NCBI RefSeq assembly: GCF_002727125.1 | Contig: NZ_NHOA01000003.1 | Coordinates: forward strand, 1-42,151 | Length of the DNA stretch: 42,151 nt | Direction: 5' to 3' | From: Halorubrum persicum | GTDB lineage: Archaea > Halobacteriota > Halobacteria > Halobacteriales > Haloferacaceae | Shown here: in pieces, positions 40,110 to 42,151 of the stretch | Numbering within the stretch: position 1 is the stretch's first letter | Layout of the letters: every line of letters begins with the position of its first letter | Made by a program: the position numbers and the translations under genes | The notes under the pieces: model-generated | Databases searched by the model: none | Told to the model about the DNA's origin: nothing | Seen by the model: only the letters and a program-made list of their open reading frames with translations

Positions 40110-40754
40110 ATGGAGCAGATGGGATCCGGAATCAGGGCGGAGGTCTCGCTCCCGACGGCGGCGCCTTCCCCGTTCGACGGCGTCGTCGACGGGTCGTCGC
40201 CGATATACAGCGTCGCGCGTAGCACGTCGGCCGACGACACGGAGACGGTCGTCCTCGAGTTCATCGCCGACGCGGATCTCCAGGTTCCCGAGGGCGTCGA
40301 CGTCGTGTTCGACTACGGCGCCAAGGCCGCCTACCGGTTCGAGGCCCCCAGCGTCGACGCATCGCCGTTCGCGGTGCTCGACCGGCACGGCGTCCCCGCG
40401 TCGGAGACAACGATCCGGGACGGGCGGTTGCTCCTCACCTTTCACACGACCGACCTGCCGACGCTCCGCTCCGTGCTCGACGAGTTCCGAGAGTTCTGCT
40501 CCGACATGCAGGTGTTGCGGCTGCTCCAGTCGTCGTCGACGCCCGAGGAGTCGGACCTGGTCACGGTCGACCGGAGCGAGCTGACCGAGCGCCAGCGCGA
40601 GGTGCTCACCGCCGCCTACGACGCCGGCTACTTCGACCATCCGAAGGGCGCCAACGCCGGCGAGGTCGCGGCGTCGCTCGACATCGATCGCTCGACGTTC
40701 TCGGAGCACATGGCGGCCGCACAGCGAAAGCTGCTCTCGACGCTGCTCGACTGA
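40110..40754 (+). CDS. Bat-type HTH transcriptional regulator (214 aa)
   Basis: A C-terminal bacterio-opsin-activator-like HTH (LTERQREVLTAAYDAGYFDH, then GANAGEVAASLDIDRSTFSEHM) follows a GAF-like beta-rich sensing domain with TETVVLEFIADADLQVPEGVDVVFDYG. The start is ATG 40110 (MEQMGSGIRAEVSLP); ATG 40119 is an alternative. Longer readings reach into the divergent promoter and are rejected. These haloarchaeal regulators control bioenergetic or stress genes; the target is not visible. Confidence 0.9.
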   Translation: MEQMGSGIRAEVSLPTAAPSPFDGVVDGSSPIYSVARSTSADDTETVVLEFIADADLQVPEGVDVVFDYGAKAAYRFEAPSVDASPFAVLDRHGVPASETTIRDGRLLLTFHTTDLPTLRSVLDEFREFCSDMQVLRLLQSSSTPEESDLVTVDRSELTERQREVLTAAYDAGYFDHPKGANAGEVAASLDIDRSTFSEHMAAAQRKLLSTLLD

Positions 40755-40880
40755 TCGGGATTGTGCCACCCCTCGCCGTCGTTCTCGGCGCCGTCGATCA
40801 TCGGATCTCCGACCTGTCGGATTCCGAACTCACAGGAATCCGATCTATCCTTCATGTGGATCGGTGCCGTACTCAACAGT

Positions 40881-41033
40881 ATGAGCCCACGGACACACAC
40901 GATCGTCTGCCCGGAGTGTCGCCGATCGATCGAGGTGGACGACGAGATGCGGGCGACGCTGCTCGAGGCGGGTTGCGTCGTCTGCGGCGCCCCGCTCACC
41001 GAGGGCGACATCGGTGACCAGCGGACCGCGTAG
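40881..41033 (+). CDS. Very small zinc-ribbon protein (50 aa)
   Basis: MSPRTHTIVCPECRRSIEVD, then an acidic helix and AGCVVCGAPLT give CPEC and CVVC pairs (Cys10, Cys13, Cys32, Cys35), enough for one structural zinc ribbon. Many haloarchaea have such micro zinc fingers of unknown role. The start at 40881 is about 33 bp from a weak TATA-like CTATCC; an upstream ATG at 40854 is less likely. Confidence 0.82.
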   Translation: MSPRTHTIVCPECRRSIEVDDEMRATLLEAGCVVCGAPLTEGDIGDQRTA

Positions 41034-41191
41034 CGCTCGCGCTCCCCTCCGGTCTCTGGGTCCCCGCTTCCGCCGTGGAGCTTCCGCCCCCGGCCGTCGC
41101 TCCCCCGCTGCGGCCGTCGCCATCGGCAGCCGTCGGCCCCTCCTCGCCGAGTCTCGTGTCCTTTATGCCTTCGTGCCCAGAGAGATAGCGT

Positions 41192-41659
41192 ATGGCGACG
41201 AGAAGCGAGGTCGAGATGTCCGACGCGGAGGTTGACGCGCTCCTGTCCCGGCACGAGACCGGGGTGCTGTCCCTCGCGCGCGACGAGACCCCGTACGCGA
41301 TCCCGATCTCATACGGATTCGACGAGGAATCGCGGCACGCCTTCCTCCGGCTCGTGTCAACGCCCGACAGCGAGAAGCGGAAGTTCCTCGCGTCCACTCC
41401 CCAGGCGCGGATCGTGGTGTACGAGGAGGGCGGCGAGAGGGACCGCGAGGAGTACGCGAGCGTCGTCGGCGTCGGCACCCTCCACCGGGTCGACCTCGAC
41501 GATCTCACGCCCGAGTCGATCGCGCAGTACGGCGAGGCTCGACGGCCGCTGTTCGAGATCTGGGCCGAGGGGAAGGCGGACCTCGACATCGAACTGTACC
41601 GGTTCGAGCCCGAGCGGCTCACCGGGCGCACCGTCGTCGTCGACCGCGACGAAGAGTGA
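41192..41659 (+). CDS. Pyridoxamine 5'-phosphate oxidase-like flavin-binding protein (155 aa)
   Basis: A split-barrel FMN-binding fold. EVDALLSRHETGVLSLARDETPYAIPISYGFD is the characteristic opening of PNPOx-related proteins, followed by LRLVSTPDSEKRKFLASTP and IVVYEEGG...YASVVGVGTLHRV. The function may be an FMN- or F420-linked reductase rather than PNPOx itself. ATG 41192 is supported by TATA CTTTATG (41160-41166) centred about 28 bp upstream, so the mRNA is leaderless. No neighbour clarifies the substrate. Confidence 0.88.
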   Translation: MATRSEVEMSDAEVDALLSRHETGVLSLARDETPYAIPISYGFDEESRHAFLRLVSTPDSEKRKFLASTPQARIVVYEEGGERDREEYASVVGVGTLHRVDLDDLTPESIAQYGEARRPLFEIWAEGKADLDIELYRFEPERLTGRTVVVDRDEE

Positions 41660-41762
41660 ATCGGTAGCTCGTCGATCGTGTCTCACCGGCGCGTACCGCC
41701 GGTCGTCCGTGAGCCGTCGACTCGAGGGGTTCCGTTCTCGTTGCTGGTTACAAGGCTCTCGG

Positions 41763-41891
41763 CAGCCCTGCGGTGAACACCTCCGAAGACCCAGTCGGGA
41801 GGTCTCACGCGACTCGCAGTGGTCTTCGGTCCTCGCGTCGTCGCGCTTCGCCCTTCCAGCCGGGGATTTGGAGGTTGGCGCCGCCGGGCTG
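41763..41891. repeat. 129-bp MITE-like palindromic element
   Basis: The two ends are imperfect inverted repeats about 36 bp long (25 of 36 matching), with outer CAGCCC/GGGCTG and inner ACCTCC/GGAGGT perfect cores. Inside, CCGAAGACC (41783-41791) pairs with GGTCTTCGG (41821-41829). It lies in the gap between the flavoprotein gene and the partial gene at the right edge. No ORF is present. This fits a miniature non-autonomous repeat of the kind dispersed in haloarchaeal genomes, or an RNA structure. Confidence 0.55.
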
Positions 41892-41946
41892 TCGGAGTTC
41901 GGTTATCACCGAGAGCGATCGGGTTTCGACGGCGGTCTCCCGCAGT

Positions 41947-42151
41947 TCACGCCGACGAACTCGTGGAGTTGGTCGCGGAGTCCGAGGCCGAAGCGCTTCC
42001 GCTCACGCTCGTCGAGCCGCCGAGGAGGGAGCGGTTCGAGTCACCGCGCAGCGTGGTGACCGTCTCGCCGTTGTGTCTGACGATCAGGGTCCACGGGCCG
42101 TCGCCCGCGGGAATCCGCATCGTCCCGTTGTAGCGGGCGACGCCCGTGGAC
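41947..42151 (-). CDS. C-terminal end of a probably exported protein (runs off the right edge)
   Basis: Sixty-eight codons with a clear stop at 41947-41949. The visible part reads STGVARYNGTMRIPAGDGPW, TLIVRHNGETVTTLRG, then a tail rich in Ser, Thr and Ala (SVSGSASASDSATNSTSSSA). The beta-strand pattern followed by a Ser/Thr-rich end suggests a cell-surface or secreted domain, perhaps O-glycosylated. The rest of the gene, including any signal peptide, is outside the window, so the identity is unknown. Confidence 0.7.
   Translation of the reverse strand, partial: STGVARYNGTMRIPAGDGPWTLIVRHNGETVTTLRGDSNRSLLGGSTSVSGSASASDSATNSTSSSA

Noticed and set aside
41660-42059. Plus-strand open frame at the right end
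   Set aside because: Arg/Ser-rich composition, overlapping the palindromic repeat and the better supported minus-strand gene end.

Overview
The window reads as a chromosomal segment of a halophilic archaeon, most likely a Halorubrum-like haloarchaeon. Evidence: very GC-rich DNA, strongly acidic predicted proteins, Tat-type lipoprotein signals, archaeal information-processing genes (L40e, Sec61-beta, TFB, NreA), haloarchaeal multi-PAS histidine kinases, and TATA elements centred about 26 bp upstream of many start codons, as expected for leaderless transcripts. I see no rRNA or tRNA gene, no CRISPR array and no intact insertion sequence.

Layout. 1-5.1 kb (all minus): the N-terminal part of an Lhr-type helicase, a five-PAS histidine kinase and a kynureninase whose upstream DNA carries a 28-bp tandem duplication. 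5.2-10.2 kb (minus): bacterial-type leucyl-tRNA synthetase and a large secreted Tat lipoprotein with an HDWE motif. 10.4-12.8 kb: a SHOCT membrane protein, overlapping pdxT-hisE, Sec61-beta, a thioredoxin and L40e. 12.9-16.2 kb (minus): a tight operon of CBS protein, glyS and a dolichol-kinase-like protein. 16.5-20 kb: a small acidic protein with a palindromic promoter, ketopantoate reductase, and an overlapping pair of an aspartoacylase-like and a threonine-synthase-like gene.

20.1-22.4 kb is the most unusual part. A 704-residue CHAT (caspase-like) protease gene has an AT-rich 3' end, and its stop codon overlaps, tail to tail, the stop codon of a 43-residue single-pass membrane protein gene. 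This could be a protease with a membrane partner or effector, with a recently exchanged C-terminal domain.

22.5-29.6 kb: an HTH regulator, inorganic pyrophosphatase, a PadR regulator with palindromic promoter elements, rnhA with its partner gene, a TFB that has lost all zinc-ribbon cysteines, and the NreA repair protein. 29.6-34.2 kb: a zinc-ribbon protein, an uncommon radical SAM protein with a CX4CX2C cluster motif, a Tat lipoprotein, and DUF373 and other membrane proteins. 34.3-37.5 kb (minus): fused ADP-forming acetyl-CoA synthetase overlapping a BioD/DRTGG protein, a pair suited to acetate and ATP metabolism. 37.6-42.2 kb: a second PAS histidine kinase, an ArsR-like regulator divergent from a Bat-type HTH regulator, a tiny zinc ribbon, a PNPOx-like flavoprotein, a palindromic MITE-like element, and the C-terminal end of a probably exported protein.
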